The notes: generated by a model not told the origin, from the letters alone. DNA of 64,000 nt from Bos javanicus (GCF_032452875.1 NC_083882.1:56869614-56933613); one strand, 5' to 3'. Counted from the stretch's first letter, positions 33,281-44,473 are shown. Program-made: numbers and translations.

Positions 33281-33935
33281 ATTTATGATGGCAACCTGGT
33301 AGTACCAATTAAACTCAAATGGGTATTTCTTCAAATCTTCCATGATATAACTCACCACAGTAGGGATAAACTGACTACAGTATGTATTTTGTATGTATGT
33401 ATATATACATACATATATCTATATATCTATATCTATATTGACTGTGCTGGGTCTTTGAGGATGAGCTTTCTCTAGCTGGAGCGAGTGGGGGCTACTCTCT
33501 GGTTGCAGAGCACAGACTTCTAATTGAGTGGCTTCCACTGTTGTGGAGCATGGGTTCTGGAGCACCTGGGCTTCAGCAGTTGTGGTGCATGGCTTAGTTG
33601 CCACAGAATCTTCCCAGACCAGGGGTTGAACCCATGTCCCCAGAATTGGTAGGAGAATTCTTACCACTGGGCCACCAGGTAAGTCCAAATTGACTACAGT
33701 ATTAAATGAACATTTATGGGGTAACTTTCCAAGTCATCAGAAGATATGAGCAGTTCTTTCCTCATCTATAACCAACACAATCCTAGAAAAAACTATAAAA
33801 GTCAGATATGAAAGGCACCTTGCCCAAAGGATCCTTTGAGGATGTCCAAATAGATTTTGTACAATTTCTTCCCTCTGTGTGTTATGAATTTGTACTAGTA
33901 ATTGTGTGTTTATTTTGGGAGTGTCCCAAATAATT
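33281..33935 (+). pseudogene. Degraded class I ERV pol: integrase zinc-binding and core region
   Basis: Two readable pieces of an old retroviral integrase, interrupted by a CHR SINE (33384-33687). 33281-33383 reads FHDITHHSRDK, like the H-H half of the integrase zinc-binding domain. 33812-33935 reads FEDVQIDFVQFLP and YEFVLVIVCLF, matching the start of the catalytic core with its first aspartate (VxxDF). The frame ends at a stop at 33936. Similarity is to gammaretrovirus-like (class I) pol. No intact gene remains. Upstream protease and RT were not recognised. Confidence 0.7.
33384..33687 (-). mobile_element. CHR-type SINE with TATG/TATC-rich tail
   Basis: Body TGTGCTGGGTCTTTGAGGAT to GCCACCAGGTAAGTCC on the right, preceded by a microsatellite-like tail (33391-33435, TATGTATATATACATACATA type). 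Flanked by 15-bp repeats AACTGACTACAGTAT (33369-33383) and AATTGACTACAGTAT (33688-33702). Confidence 0.9.
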
Positions 33936-34062
33936 TCACTGAAACTTAAAATGGCTTAAAAAACTGTTACATGTTTGTGTTCTGTACCTAAGCCATTCCA
34001 ACTGAGCCAGTGATAGGTGAAAACATTTTATTGGAAGTTTAACTTTGAATTAGGTAAAGCTT

Positions 34063-34316
34063 CAGTTCAGTCACTCAGTCATGTCCAACTCTTTGCAACC
34101 CCATGAATTGCAGCACGCCAGGCCTCCCTGTCCATCACCAACTCCCGGAGTTCACGCAAACTCATGTCCATTGAGTCAGTGATGCCATCCAGCCATCTCA
34201 TCCTCTGTCATCCCCTTCTCCTCCTGCCCCCAATCCCTCCCAGCATCAGAGTCCTTTCCAATGAGTCAACTCTTTGCATGAGGTGGCCAAAGTACTGGAG
34301 TTTCAGCTTTAGCTCC
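34063..34316 (-). mobile_element. BovB 3' end
   Basis: CAGTTCAGTCACTCAGTCATG to GGAGTTTCAGCTTTAGC, antisense, lying within the span of the degraded ERV. Confidence 0.92.
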
Positions 34317-34504
34317 ATACTAAAAAAATTTCCTGTCCTTAAACACACAGATACTCTAGAAAAGTGGGAAGAATACATGATATGTAAAAACTGAAATCAG
34401 CCAAACTGTCAGATACTCTTGACAATCCATACCCTATAGGACCACTCTTTTTTCTCTTAGGCTTTGTGTTCTTTCCCACCAGGTAATCCTAGATTTGGTG
34501 TTAC

Positions 34505-34594
34505 TGCTGTTCAGTTGGTAAGTTGTGTCCAACTCTTTGAGACCCCATGGACTGCAGCATGCCAGTCTCCCCTGTATTTCACCATCTCATGGAA
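34505..34594 (-). mobile_element. Short BovB 3' end
   Basis: TGTTCAGTTGGTAAGTTGTG, then GACCCCATGGACTGCAGCAT. About 90 bp only. Confidence 0.8.
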
Positions 34595-34739
34595 CCCTAG
34601 ATTATCTTCTGTCAATTAGCCACTTGCAGGCCTACATTTTGGAAATATCTCTACTCTAGCTTCAAAACTTTTCAACTAAAATTTACCAAAATTCTTTTAG
34701 GTAAATATTATAAGGGGTAAAGCAATATATCTCAGTCGA

Positions 34740-35016
34740 ATCATTAACAGAACAGGTTGCTTTTGCTTGCCAACCATCGCAGCAGTGAAGTCCAGTGTAC
34801 AGAGAACAGCTCATAGAGAGACTGCCGTTGAACATCACTGGAGAGGACCGTACTGAATACTCTTAACTCCAACAGAGCTATTAAAGTAGAAGGACTTGAT
34901 CCTTGGATGCACATTTCCCAACTAAAATTACAACCCCCATCTGACAACAATTGGAAAGTCACACTCGTTAGAGATTGTAAACTCAGGTTGCCTAGAGAAC
35001 CACAGCAAGTCAACAG
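34740..35016 (+). pseudogene. Degraded class I ERV pol: integrase C-terminal region
   Basis: Plus-strand reading with one frameshift near 34865: HHWRGPY then, in the next frame, AIKVEGLDPWMHISQLK and RDCKLRLPREP. WxGPY...LLTxPTxxKVxGxxxWxHxSxxK is the SH3-like C-terminal integrase domain of gammaretroviruses and class I ERVs, and the K-L-R-L run follows it at the end of pol. An old, broken copy. Confidence 0.78.
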
Positions 35017-35187
35017 TTGACCCTAGATCCCTGGCATGAGCAAACAGCTGCATGAAGTAGAACACCCTTTCTCAAAGAGCAATGGGAAAAGATTCTCTTG
35101 TTAAATGCTAGACTCTCCTTTGAATGCTTTCATTCCATATCTTTCTGGCCATATTTTCTTTGTATTGATTTAAGGTTATACACTTTT

Positions 35188-35440
35188 AAAGAATTTATTC
35201 ATTTAGGCTGCGTGTGAGCTATCCAGTTGCACTGCACAAGCTTCTCATTGTGATGGCCTCATCTGTAGAGCATGGGCTTTAGGGCATGCTGGCTTCAGCA
35301 GTTACAGCATGTGGATCAGTAGTTGTGGCACATGGGTTTAGTTGCCCTGCAGAATGAGGAATCTTCCCAAACCAGGGATCAAGCCCTTTCCCCCTTCATT
35401 GGCAGGTGAATTCTTAACCACTGGAATACCAGGGAAGTCC
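35188..35440 (-). mobile_element. CHR-type SINE
   Basis: Antisense CHR body (TGCACTGCACAAGCTTCTCA, TTCTTAACCACTGGAATACC). It is inserted in the ERV with a perfect 17-bp duplication TAAGGTTATACACTTTT at 35171-35187 and 35441-35457. Confidence 0.92.
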
Positions 35441-35597
35441 TAAGGTTATACACTTTTGATTTAGCCGATCATGTTTCTCTTACTAAAAATAATAATTTGC
35501 CCAACTCTAAGTTTTGCTACACAGTCATCACTCTAAGTTCCTCCAAGATGTTACTAGTGCAGACAACTTGAAATTTTATTAATAACTATTATTTTTG

Positions 35598-35804
35598 TAG
35601 TGAAAGTGAAGTTGCTCAGTCATGTCCGAATCTTTGCTACCCTGTGGAGTATAGCCCACCAGGCTCCTCTGTCCATGGGATTTTCCAGGCAAGAATACTG
35701 GAGTGGGTTGCCATTTCCTTCTCCAGGGCATCTTCCCGACCCAGGGATTGAACCCAGCTCTCCTGCGTTGCAGGCAGATGCTTTAACCTCTGAGCCACCA
35801 GTAA
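35598..35804 (-). mobile_element. Bov-tA SINE
   Basis: GTAGTGAAAGTGAAGTTGCTC at the BovA end and GCTTTAACCTCTGAGCCACC at the tRNA-like head. Confidence 0.92.
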
Positions 35805-36183
35805 GTAGTACCTAAATGAAAAGAAACAACCCTGACCTAGAAGAAGATAAAAATGAACGTGTGGTGTAATAGTTGAATGACTGTCATGACAATTTTCAAA
35901 GAAAATATACTTTATCAAAGTTTATCAAAGTTGACAGTATTTTACTCATATAACTCCTGTGTTCTTTAACTATGTAGAAATCAGGCTTTTTGATGGTAAC
36001 CGATGGCAGGGTTAGATGTTCTTGGGCCAGTTAGATCTCTCCAACTGAAGGACTCTCCAAACTCTCAGTAAACAACATCTGCTTATAAAGCATATGAAGG
36101 AATAGCATATTTCCTAGGAAACAGCCCTCTAAGGATATGGATCCCACCACCAGGAACTGAATAACTGAAGTGATTTAAAAAAT

Positions 36184-36345
36184 GTGCTTATCACTTTGGC
36201 TGATGTGATAAAAGACACAACCCAAGCCTTAGGTGTACACTATAACTGTTTAAATTCCTTAGCCGGAGTATTTATGGAAAATAGTGAAGCCCTGGATTTA
36301 TTTTTGTCCAACCAGCATCACTGCCAACACTTCAAGTTGTACTGG
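36184..36345 (+). pseudogene. Degraded class I ERV env: transmembrane-subunit ectodomain
   Basis: Open for 66 codons from 36184. LADVIKDTTQALG and LNSLAGVFMENSEALDLFLS fit the heptad repeat and the SLAxVxxxNxxALDxLL block of class I ERV envelope TM proteins. The cysteine-rich CX6CC region that should follow is lost (NQHHCQH), and a BovB 3' end follows at 36369. Together with the integrase pieces at 33281 and 34740 this gives one provirus remnant in plus orientation. Confidence 0.7.
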
Positions 36346-36368
36346 ATTAAAGACCAACTGTGGCTTGA

Positions 36369-36461
36369 ATCTGGGAATTGGTGATGGACAGGGAGGCCTG
36401 GCATGCTGTGGTCCATGGGGCTGCAAAGAGTCGGCCATGACTGAGCGACTGAACTGAACTG
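36369..36461 (+). mobile_element. 93-bp BovB 3' end with target-site duplication
   Basis: CTGGGAATTGGTGATGGACA to the TGAACTGAACTG tail, flanked by AACTGTGGCTTGA at 36356-36368 and 36462-36474. Confidence 0.93.
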
Positions 36462-36474
36462 AACTGTGGCTTGA

Positions 36475-36968
36475 TAAGGGAGGGGTTTATTAAATGTAAT
36501 CAAAAGGACTTGCATTGCCTCGGTTTTGCGGCAGTGGATGCTACTAGGAATGCAGTGTTTCAGGAAATTTAACTTACCGATGTCATTAACTGTACATTTC
36601 CAATGACATTGATAAGAAGAAAGGAGTGTAAGATTTGCTTACTAAGCTCTGGATACTAGACAATCATTCATTCAGCAAGCATACTCTTTGTGCTCCTAAA
36701 ACACAAATTCTATTTTCAAAATTGTTAGTTTAGTAAGGGAGGTAAGATACACAGACAAATAAAACATGATATGTTTCATGACAGTGGTCACTGAAAATTA
36801 TTTTAGGCTCTTCTTAGAGTTGGACTATGGTATCAGTAAGATGCAATTTGCAAAAAAAAAAAAAACAACAAAAAAACCAACACCATATGCACTATTTAAT
36901 TTGACCACAGCATATACTAAAAATGAGAAAACTAAAGCTTAAAAGATGACAAGTACAATTATTCAACT
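36475..36968. other. Intronic sequence, nothing certain
   Basis: Contains an A-run at 36849-36862. TTCATTCAGCAAGCATACTC at about 36668 hints at an old L2-type element but is too weak to call. Confidence 0.4.
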
Positions 36969-37224
36969 AATCAGATCAGATCAGATCAGTCGATCAGTCG
37001 TGTCCAACTCTTTGCGACCCCATGAATCACAGCACGCCAGGCCTCCCTGTCCATCACCAACTCCCAGAGTTCACTGAGACTCACATCCATCGAGTCAGTG
37101 ATGCCATCCAGCCATCTCATCCTCTGTCGTCCCCTTCTCCTCCTGCCCCCAATCCCTCCCAGCATCAGAGTCTTTTCCAATGAGTCAACTCTTTGCATGA
37201 GGTGGCCAAAGTACTGGAGTTTCA
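36969..37224 (-). mobile_element. BovB 3' end with variant (ATCAG)n tail
   Basis: The tail reads CAGATCAGATCAGATCAG in place of the usual CAGTTCAGTTCAG. The body continues GTCGTGTCCAACTCTTTGCG to GGCCAAAGTACTGGAG. A probable duplication TTCAACTAAT flanks it (36962-36971 and 37221-37230). Confidence 0.92.
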
Positions 37225-37230
37225 ACTAAT

Positions 37231-38214
37231 AGGTAAACTGTAAGTGACACGTCCAATCACTCAACAGTGAACAACTGCAGGATTAAAATTCAGGCCTGAC
37301 GCTAGGATTCCTTCCTTGGGTGTATTATTTCCCACTATACATACATATAATGCTAGAATAAGGCTATTCGACTGAACTAAACAGTGTGTTTAGTGAAAGA
37401 GCTCAAAGTATTTGGTTGTTTTGGAATGTGAAACAAAATATAATTAAAGACAAGTGAGTGTGTACAATAAATTATATAAGATTTGAGGGAGGAGAACTGT
37501 TGATATATTTGCTTTGGTTTGTAATATCTGCAAATAATGAGTGTGGTAAGAAGCAATTAAATGTATCAAAATTTGGACAAAGTTCAGTTTAACTCATTTA
37601 AAAAGATAGTTAAAAGGCTTTTGAATTTCTGTGACAAATGTTACCTTATTGTATGACTATAATTCAATTTTATCTTTGTTAAAATGCCAAAAGGATCTTT
37701 GACTATTTGGTCTTCTTCTTAAAATATGGACTGAACCTTTACTTACATTGTGGGTTGTCATCTGTCCACTTAGCAAAGGTCCCGTATTTCCCTCAAATAA
37801 CTTATGCTTCGTTATTGCATGCCCTAACTTTGGCATGCCCTTTATTATTTTTAGATAACAAAAACAAATGTTTTTCACTTTTTGAGGAACATAAGTTCTG
37901 CTATTTTTATTTTAAAAGTGTTTATCAGTATGGTTGATAATAAAACTAGAATTATTCTCTGTTCTTAGATACCTAACTCTCCAAAATTAAATGACCTATA
38001 TACCATAACATTTTTATGTTATCTTCCAAACATAGGATACTAAATTAAGAAAAATAAAAATAAGTTTTTTACATCCTAAATTATGTGCTATTCCTCAACA
38101 AAATATCAAAAGTTGTCTCTTTCATGATGCAAACCTGACTGTAGCACTTACAAGCAAGGATAATACAATTAGATATATTATGCTCTATATCACTTTTACT
38201 CTTTTCCTTGTCTT
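37231..38214. other. Intronic sequence, nothing recognised
   Basis: About 1 kb of AT-rich DNA without a supported gene or repeat. Short ORFs near 37657-37937 overlap on both strands and show no family signal. Confidence 0.45.
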
Positions 38215-38720
38215 AAAATATCAACAATGTCTTTCACAGAGCAAAAGCTTTTCATTTTCATGACGTCTAATTTATCCATCCAGTTTTCTTTTAAAGATGA
38301 TGCTTTTGATGTTCCAAGAGCTCTTTATGTAATCCAAGGTTACCACAATTTTCTACTATATATTCTATTAGAAGTTTTATAATAAATAAAAAATTTAATT
38401 TAGGAGTTACATATTCCTTTTCTGATGCTCTTTCTTTTTCTACAGAGATTTGAGTTTCTCACCTATATTGTTTTCCTTCTCTCTGAAGAACTTCTTTTGA
38501 TGGTTTTTGCAATTATAAATAGTCCACTCTTTTCTTGTATGCGTGGTTTCTAGACTGATGGGAAGTCTGATGTAATTCTTATCTTTGTTCTTCAATAGGT
38601 AAGGATATTTTTCCTCCTGGCTGACTTCTTTAGAGAATTTTTTGTGTTTGATTTTCTGCAATTTGAATGCAATATGCCTAGGTATAGAATTTTTAATAAT
38701 TATCCTGCTTCATGTTCTCT
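38215..38720 (-). mobile_element. Old L1 3' region
   Basis: ACAGAGCAAAAGCTTTTCATTTT and, further on, GATTTTCTGCAATTTGAATGC with AATATGCCTAGGTATAGAATT, are antisense old-L1 sequence. Confidence 0.55.
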
Positions 38721-38727
38721 GAACATG

Positions 38728-39330
38728 AAGCATTACAACAAACAAAGCTAGTGGAGATGATGGAATTCCAGATGAGCTACTTCAAATCCTAAAAGATGAT
38801 GTTGCTAAAGTGCTGCACTCAATATGCCAGCAAATTTTGAAAACTCAGTAGTGGCTACAGGACTGGAAAAAGTCAGTCTTCATTCCAATCCCAAACAAGG
38901 GCAATGCCAAAGAATGTTCAAACTACTGCACAATTGCACTCATTTCACATGCTAGCAAGATCATGCTCAAAATCCTCCAAGCTAGGCTTCAACAATACAT
39001 GAACTGAAAAATTTCAGATGTTCAAACTGGATTTAGAAAAGGTAGAGGAAAACCAGAGATCCAATATCAACATCTGTTGGGTTACAGAAAAAGCAAGGGA
39101 ATTCCAGAAAAACATCTGAAACTCTGCTTCACTGACTACACTAAAGCCTTTGACTGTATGAATCACAACAAACTGTGGAATACTCTTCAAGAGATGGGAA
39201 TAGCAAACCACCTTACCCGCCTCCTGAGAAACCTGTATTCAGGTCAAGAAGCAACAGTTAGAAACAGATATGGAACAACACACTGGTTCAAAATTGGGAA
39301 AGGAGTATGTCAAAGCTGTATATTGTCACC
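38728..39330 (+). mobile_element. Internal BovB fragment without 3' end
   Basis: From ATTACAACAAACAAAGCTAG to GTATATTGTCACC. It encodes broken RT text (KKSVFIPIPNKGNAKECSNY, TDYTKAFDCMNHNKLWN, GKGVCQSCILSP) but has neither the YADD box nor the 3' tail. Confidence 0.9.
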
Positions 39331-39451
39331 TCTGATTAGATTACGGTATTTGAGGTTTGTTTTTTCTTTAAATATTGACCTTGTATTCTGTGTTCAAACT
39401 AAACTCAGTCCTAGGATGTTGCTATAGATTCCCAGGTATTTTATATGATCA

Positions 39452-39640
39452 GTTTAGTTCAGTCAGTTCAGTCGTGTCCGACTCTTTGCGACCCCATGAA
39501 TCGCAGCACGCCAGGCCTCCCTGTCCATCACCAACTCCCGGAGTTCACTCAAAATCACATCCATCAAGTCAGTGATACCATCCAGCCATCTCAGCCTCTG
39601 ACGTCCCCTTTTCCTCCTGTCCCCAATCCCTCCCAGCATC
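39452..39640 (-). mobile_element. BovB 3' end
   Basis: CAGTTTAGTTCAGTCAGTTCAG tail and body up to CAATCCCTCCCAGCATCAGG. Confidence 0.93.
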
Positions 39641-40680
39641 AGGTCCTCTGCAAATAGAAATCGTTTTATTTCTTCCTTTCCAACACCTATACCTGTTTCC
39701 TCTCTATTGTACTGGTGCGGGCTCAATATAATGTTGACTTGAGTGGTAAGATATCCTTTCTTTTTCCAGGTCTTGTGGAAAATGAATTAATTCAGTCTTT
39801 CACCATTAGTATAATGACAGCTGTAAGTATACCAGAGATTACTTCTATCAAGTTAAGAAAGTCTTTACTTTTTAGTTTACAAAGAGTTTTTTTTAATGAA
39901 AAATGGAACTGAATTATATCAAATGATCTGCATGTATTGAGATTATATGACTTTCTTCGTGTATGTTAACATGATAAAAAATCATTCATTTCTAAACTGT
40001 AAGCACCAACGTGTATTCTCATGATAAAACTCCTTTAATTAAGATATGCTCTTTTTACACGTTGTTGGATTTTGTTGAGGTTATTTCAGTCTATATTCAT
40101 GAGGGATATCAGTCCTGAGGTTTATGAAAATGCCTTTGTTTGTTATCAGAGAAATACTGGGCTGATCAAATTACACTGGGAATTATGCTCTCTTGTTGGA
40201 TTTTCTAGAAGATTATTTGTGGAATCAGTATAATTTTTTTCTTGTACAACCGCAGAATTCACCAGTGAGCACACCTGCATCTGGAATTTTCTGTTGAAAG
40301 TTTTTACACTACAATGTTAGTTTTTTTATGTATTTCTTATTGAGTTTTTCAAAAGATAAAATTTATATTTCAAGGCAGGACAAACAAATTTAAGGATAAA
40401 ATGCTCTTTCTCTGTCCTTTGGCCCTCCTTCCCCCTACCCCACCCCTTCAATGTGCAATGTGCTTCTGCCTTGAACATCAACAAGATCTCAAAGATGGGA
40501 ATGAGTGCTTTACTGGAAACATCAATTTTTACTTTTTTCTGATGCTACTAATGTGATGTCTTAAAAGATTAGCATTCTTTCTCAACTCTGCAAGGGTTCA
40601 TGGTGACTTTCTGCTCACTTTATATGTGCTTATCTGGTCTATTTATCTTTGGTGAATGTTATGTAAAATGTCAGCATGTC

Positions 40681-41330
40681 TTTTTTTTTTTTTTGAAAAG
40701 CACTTGTTAATATTTAATTAATTTCCCAGCATGTGGCTTTAAGCCACCAGGAAACAAGCCCCATCTACATGCTTAATCTCACCTCTTCTGCTGAAGAATT
40801 TGGCTTTCATGATGACAGGCTGCTCTGGGAGCTTTCCCTTCCTAGTAAATAGATCACACCACATGAGTAATAAGAGCAGCACCAGTCTTGTTCTTGGCAG
40901 CATTTACTTGGGTCTGCTCACTGACTCGGAGAAGGTGATGGCACCCCACTCCAGTGTTCTTGCCTGGAGAATCCCAGGGATGGTGGAGCCTGGGGGGGCT
41001 GCCATCTATGGGGTCACACAGAGTTGGACACGACTGAAGTGACTTAGCAGCAGCAGCTCACTGACTAAGGTCCACAATTTATCAAGGTCGATAGTTGGGC
41101 AGAAACTCTGGTTCCTCTTTTAGTGGTAATGCCTCATACCAACTTTCCCAGAGTACCCTGGGTGACAGCTGTCCAAGTTGACCCTGTGGTGATGCACGCT
41201 ACCCGCATTGCCTCAGCCTCCTAGGTGTTTTCGGTGTTTGCCCATGTGGCTGTGGTTGTGGCTCACGTGGTCCCTAAGTTTCTGGGTCTTCCTTAGTCTG
41301 GATGGCATGTTGTCGGCCTAGACGAGAGAG
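40681..41330 (-). pseudogene. RPL27A: RPL27A processed pseudogene
   Basis: A retrocopy of the mRNA for large-subunit ribosomal protein uL15 (RPL27A). On the minus strand a 5' UTR-like CTCTCTCGTCTAGGCCGACA precedes an ATG at 41308 that reads MPSRLRKTQKLRDHVSH, followed by GKHRKH, CPTIDLDKLWTLVSE, QTQVNAAKNKTGAA and the terminal VDGACFLVA then stop. It ends in a poly(A) tract (T-run 40681-40694). No introns. At least two in-frame stops before the middle (glycine-rich region, GGA GGC TGA, and CAC TAA for leucine), later frameshifts, and a BovA SINE at 40926-41057 make it non-coding. An 11-bp duplication GTCAGCATGTC flanks it at 40670-40680 and 41331-41341. Confidence 0.93.
40926..41057 (+). mobile_element. 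BovA SINE inside the RPL27A pseudogene
   Basis: GAGAAGGTGATGGCACCCCA to GTGACTTAGCAGCAGCAGC. The pseudogene text CTCACTGACT is repeated on both sides, giving a likely target-site duplication. Confidence 0.92.
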
Positions 41331-42059
41331 GTCAGCATGTCACTGTGATGTATGATCTTTTGTCTTGAAAACCTATATGACTATGCCTTGAATGTCAACT
41401 ACTAGAACAGTTCTCAGAGCTTTTGAGAGTCTGTCTCCTGGTTATAATCTTCAGTTTGGCTCAAATTCTCTTTTTAAAAATTTGATTGTTAATTGAATTT
41501 TCATGATACAAAGAATTGTTCCATTTCATCTAAATTGGCAGATTTATGCACATGGACTTAAATACTACAACCATGCCTAATTTTACAACTGGATTAACAA
41601 CTGGTTCTGAAAGCTCTGAAATCTATTTAGTTCTTATGAGCCAATACGAGCTCCACTATTCACTTTCATTATTACCTTTGTTAATGACTGGAGGGTCTGA
41701 ATTGATGAACATTCTTTCATTCCTAATGTTTGAAATTTGTGGATTTTCTTTTTGTCTTGGTCAATTGACTAGATGTTTATCAATTTTGTTGATCTCTAAA
41801 GAATAAACTTTTGTTTCATTGATGTTTTCTATTTCTCTGTTTCCATTTCACTGATTTGTGCTTTTTATTTTTTTTTCTCTTCTGTTTACCTCAAGTTAAA
41901 TTTGCTCTTTTTCTAGCTTATTAAAGAGGAAGCTTACATTTTTTATTTGTAACAAAATCAAATGTTTCTTTCCTAACATAAGCAGATAATCCCGGAGTTT
42001 TTCTCCAGTCACTGCCATAGTTGCATTCCACCAATTTTTAAAAAACTTTATGCATTTTT

Positions 42060-42311
42060 TGTTGTGCTGAGTCTTCATTATTGTGTGTGGGCTTTCTCTA
42101 GCTACATAATTGGGAGCTACCCTTCTTTGCAGTGTGCAAGCTTCTCACTGTGGTGGCTTCTCATTGTTGAGTATGTGCTCTAGGGGCATGGGCTCAGTAG
42201 TTGTGGTACATGTACTTAGTTGCTCTGTGGCATGTGGGATCTCCTCGGACCCACAAAGGGATCAAACCTTTGTCCCCTGCACTGGCCACAGGATTACCAG
42301 GGGAGCTCCGC
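42060..42311 (-). mobile_element. CHR-type SINE
   Basis: TTGTGTGTGGGCTTTCTCTAG, TGCAAGCTTCTCACTGTGG and ATTACCAGGGGAGCTC, antisense. Confidence 0.85.
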
Positions 42312-42434
42312 CCATTTTTAAAAAATTTTTATTCAATGTAAAATTCAATGCAATTTTCTCTGAGATTTCTCCCCTTTTTTCTATGAGTTATTTAGAGGTA
42401 TGGGTTTTTGTTTGTTTGTTTGTTTTAGATTTTG

Positions 42435-43880
42435 GGAAGTTTTCAATTCTAAAGAAAACCAAATCCAAATTTTGGAGCTTAACAACTCAACAGATATGAT
42501 GAAGAATGCATGAGACAGCATTTGAAATACAGAAATGGAAGAGAGAATAAATGAGCTGGAAGAAAGGAATCTACCAATGCTTCAGGTGGAAGAGGAGAGA
42601 GAGCTAAGATTTCTAAAATAGTTAAGAAACACTACACACAGTATCAGATTCATTAAGAAAGCCAAAATACAGATGATGGGTATACCAGAATAAGAGAAGG
42701 GAAAAGGTGGCAGAGCACTTATGTAAAGAAGTAATAGCTGGGAACTTCCTAAACCTGGACATACAAATCCATAAAGCTAAGAGATCACCTTATCTCAATG
42801 CAAAATGACCTTCTCCAAGACACATTATAAGGGAGGTGTCAGGGTCCATGATAAAAAAAGAAACTAGGGGGAGAAGTTCAGTATTGCCCAAAGGAATCCC
42901 CATTAGATTACCAACAAAACTCTATAGGCCAGAAAGGAGTGGAATGACATATTGAAAGTACTGAAAGATAAAAACTGCTTGTCCAGAATACTCTATCCAA
43001 CAAAGTTATTCTTTAGATAGGAGAAATTCAGGCTCTCCCAGACAAACAAAGATTAAGGAGTTCATCAGCACTAGATCTGCCTCACAAGAAATATTGACAG
43101 GAGTTCTTCCAAGGAAAAGATAAAAGTATACATAGCTCTCAGTAATGTAGGAAACTGTAACTCTAGTTTAGAACAAAGTGTTAAACATTAAGCGATCATA
43201 TAAAGGTTAAAGGAAGGAGCTTCGTAAAAAACTATAGCTACTACAACGTGGCAACAAACTCATAGAATAAAGAGAGATAATTTCTACAGAGAAAATATAA
43301 AAAGAGAGGACAGCGAATTAAGAAAAATTGCTATCAACAGGAAAAAGACTATTTAATCTATGAGAAAGATGTCCTATGCAAACCCCATGATACTCAGAAA
43401 ACAAAAATCTAGAACACAGATAGTAAACATAAAGAGGAAAACTCAGCAAGCAATCACGGAAAATCACTGAATTACAAAGTAAGACAGAAACACAAGAAAA
43501 AAGAAACAGTGGCGATATGGAACAACTAGAAAACAAAAGATAAATTTGCAGTGGTAAGTTCTTATATATCAACAATCATCTGAAATGTAAATGGACTGAA
43601 CTCACCAATCAGAAGGCACAGAGTGGTGGGATAGATTAAAAAATAAGACTGAACTGTATGGTGTCTTCAGGATACTTGTTTCAGTTCTAAAGATACACAC
43701 AGACTCAAAATGAAGGGACCGAAGATGATATTCCATGCAAATAATAATCAAAAGAAAGCAAATGTAGTTATACTTATGCCCAACAAAATAAACTTTAGGG
43801 TGAAATGGTAACCAGGGACAAAGAAAGTCACGATGTAATGATAAAAGGGTTAAAACATCAACAATACATAACATCATAAA
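42435..43880 (+). mobile_element. Old L1 ORF1 to start of ORF2
   Basis: AATGAGCTGGAAGAAAGGAATC, ATACCAGAATAAGAGAAGGG, CCAGAATACTCTATCCAACAA and GTAAATGGACTGAACTCACC follow the ORF1-ORF2 order of old L1s. Cut at its right side by mariner 2. Confidence 0.7.
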
Positions 43881-43993
43881 TATTGGGTTGGCCAAAAGGT
43901 TCATTCATTTTTTTCCCATAAGATGGTTCTAGAAGCACTTGGCTGTCTAACTTCATTTGAAACAATTTTGTTAGATTCTATTGTGACAGCTGT

Positions 43994-44214
43994 TGTTCAG
44001 TTCAGTTCAGTTCAGTCACTCAGTTGTGTCTGACTTTTTGTGATCCCATGGACTGCAGCATGCCAGGCTTCCCTGTCCATTACAACTCCCAGAGCTTACT
44101 CAAACTCATGCCCATTGAGCTGGTGACACCATCAAACCATCTCATCCTCTGTCGTCTCCTTCTCCTCCCATCTTCAATCTTCAATCTTTTCCAGCATCAG
44201 GGTCTTTTCAAATG
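43994..44214 (-). mobile_element. BovB 3' end inside mariner 2
   Basis: TTCAGTTCAGTTCAGTTCAG tail and body up to CATCAGGGTCTTTTCAAATG. Confidence 0.92.
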
Positions 44215-44288
44215 AGAAAAATTGCTAGACTATTTAAAAACTTTTTAAAAACTTACCAAAATTGGTGAATTTTTGGGTAGCTATTTTA

Positions 44289-44473
44289 TTTCATCTTTAA
44301 TGCTTCATAATGATATTTTTTATGTTAATTTCTGCTGTATATCAACATGAGTCAGTCATAGGTATACATAGGTCCCTTCCCTCTTGAACTTCCCTTCCAC
44401 TCTCACCCCATTTTATCCCTCTACGTTGTTACAGAGCACTGAATGTGAGCTCCCTGAATCATACAGCAATTGT
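44289..44473 (-). mobile_element. Short ruminant L1 3' end inside mariner 2
   Basis: CAACATGAGTCAGTCATAGG, TATACATAGGTCCC and GAGCTCCCTGAATCATACAG are antisense L1 3' UTR. Flanked by GTAGCTATTTTA (44277-44288) and GTAGCCATTTTA (44474-44485), mariner sequence duplicated on insertion. Confidence 0.85.

Larger units (their letters stand above)
39335..42430 (-). mobile_element. Old L1 ORF2, carrying several later insertions
   Basis: Antisense L1 ORF2 segments at 39335-39451, 39641-40669, 41342-42059 and 42312-42430. Signals include TCTGCAAATAGAAATCGTTTT, ACTTCTTTGGATTTTG-type motifs and TTTTGTCTTGGTCAATTGACTAG near 41750. It was hit by a BovB, an RPL27A retrocopy and a CHR SINE. Confidence 0.65.

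Noticed and set aside
37657..37937. Overlapping 73- and 76-codon ORFs in otherwise unannotated DNA
   Set aside because: No family signal, splice context or codon bias could be supported.
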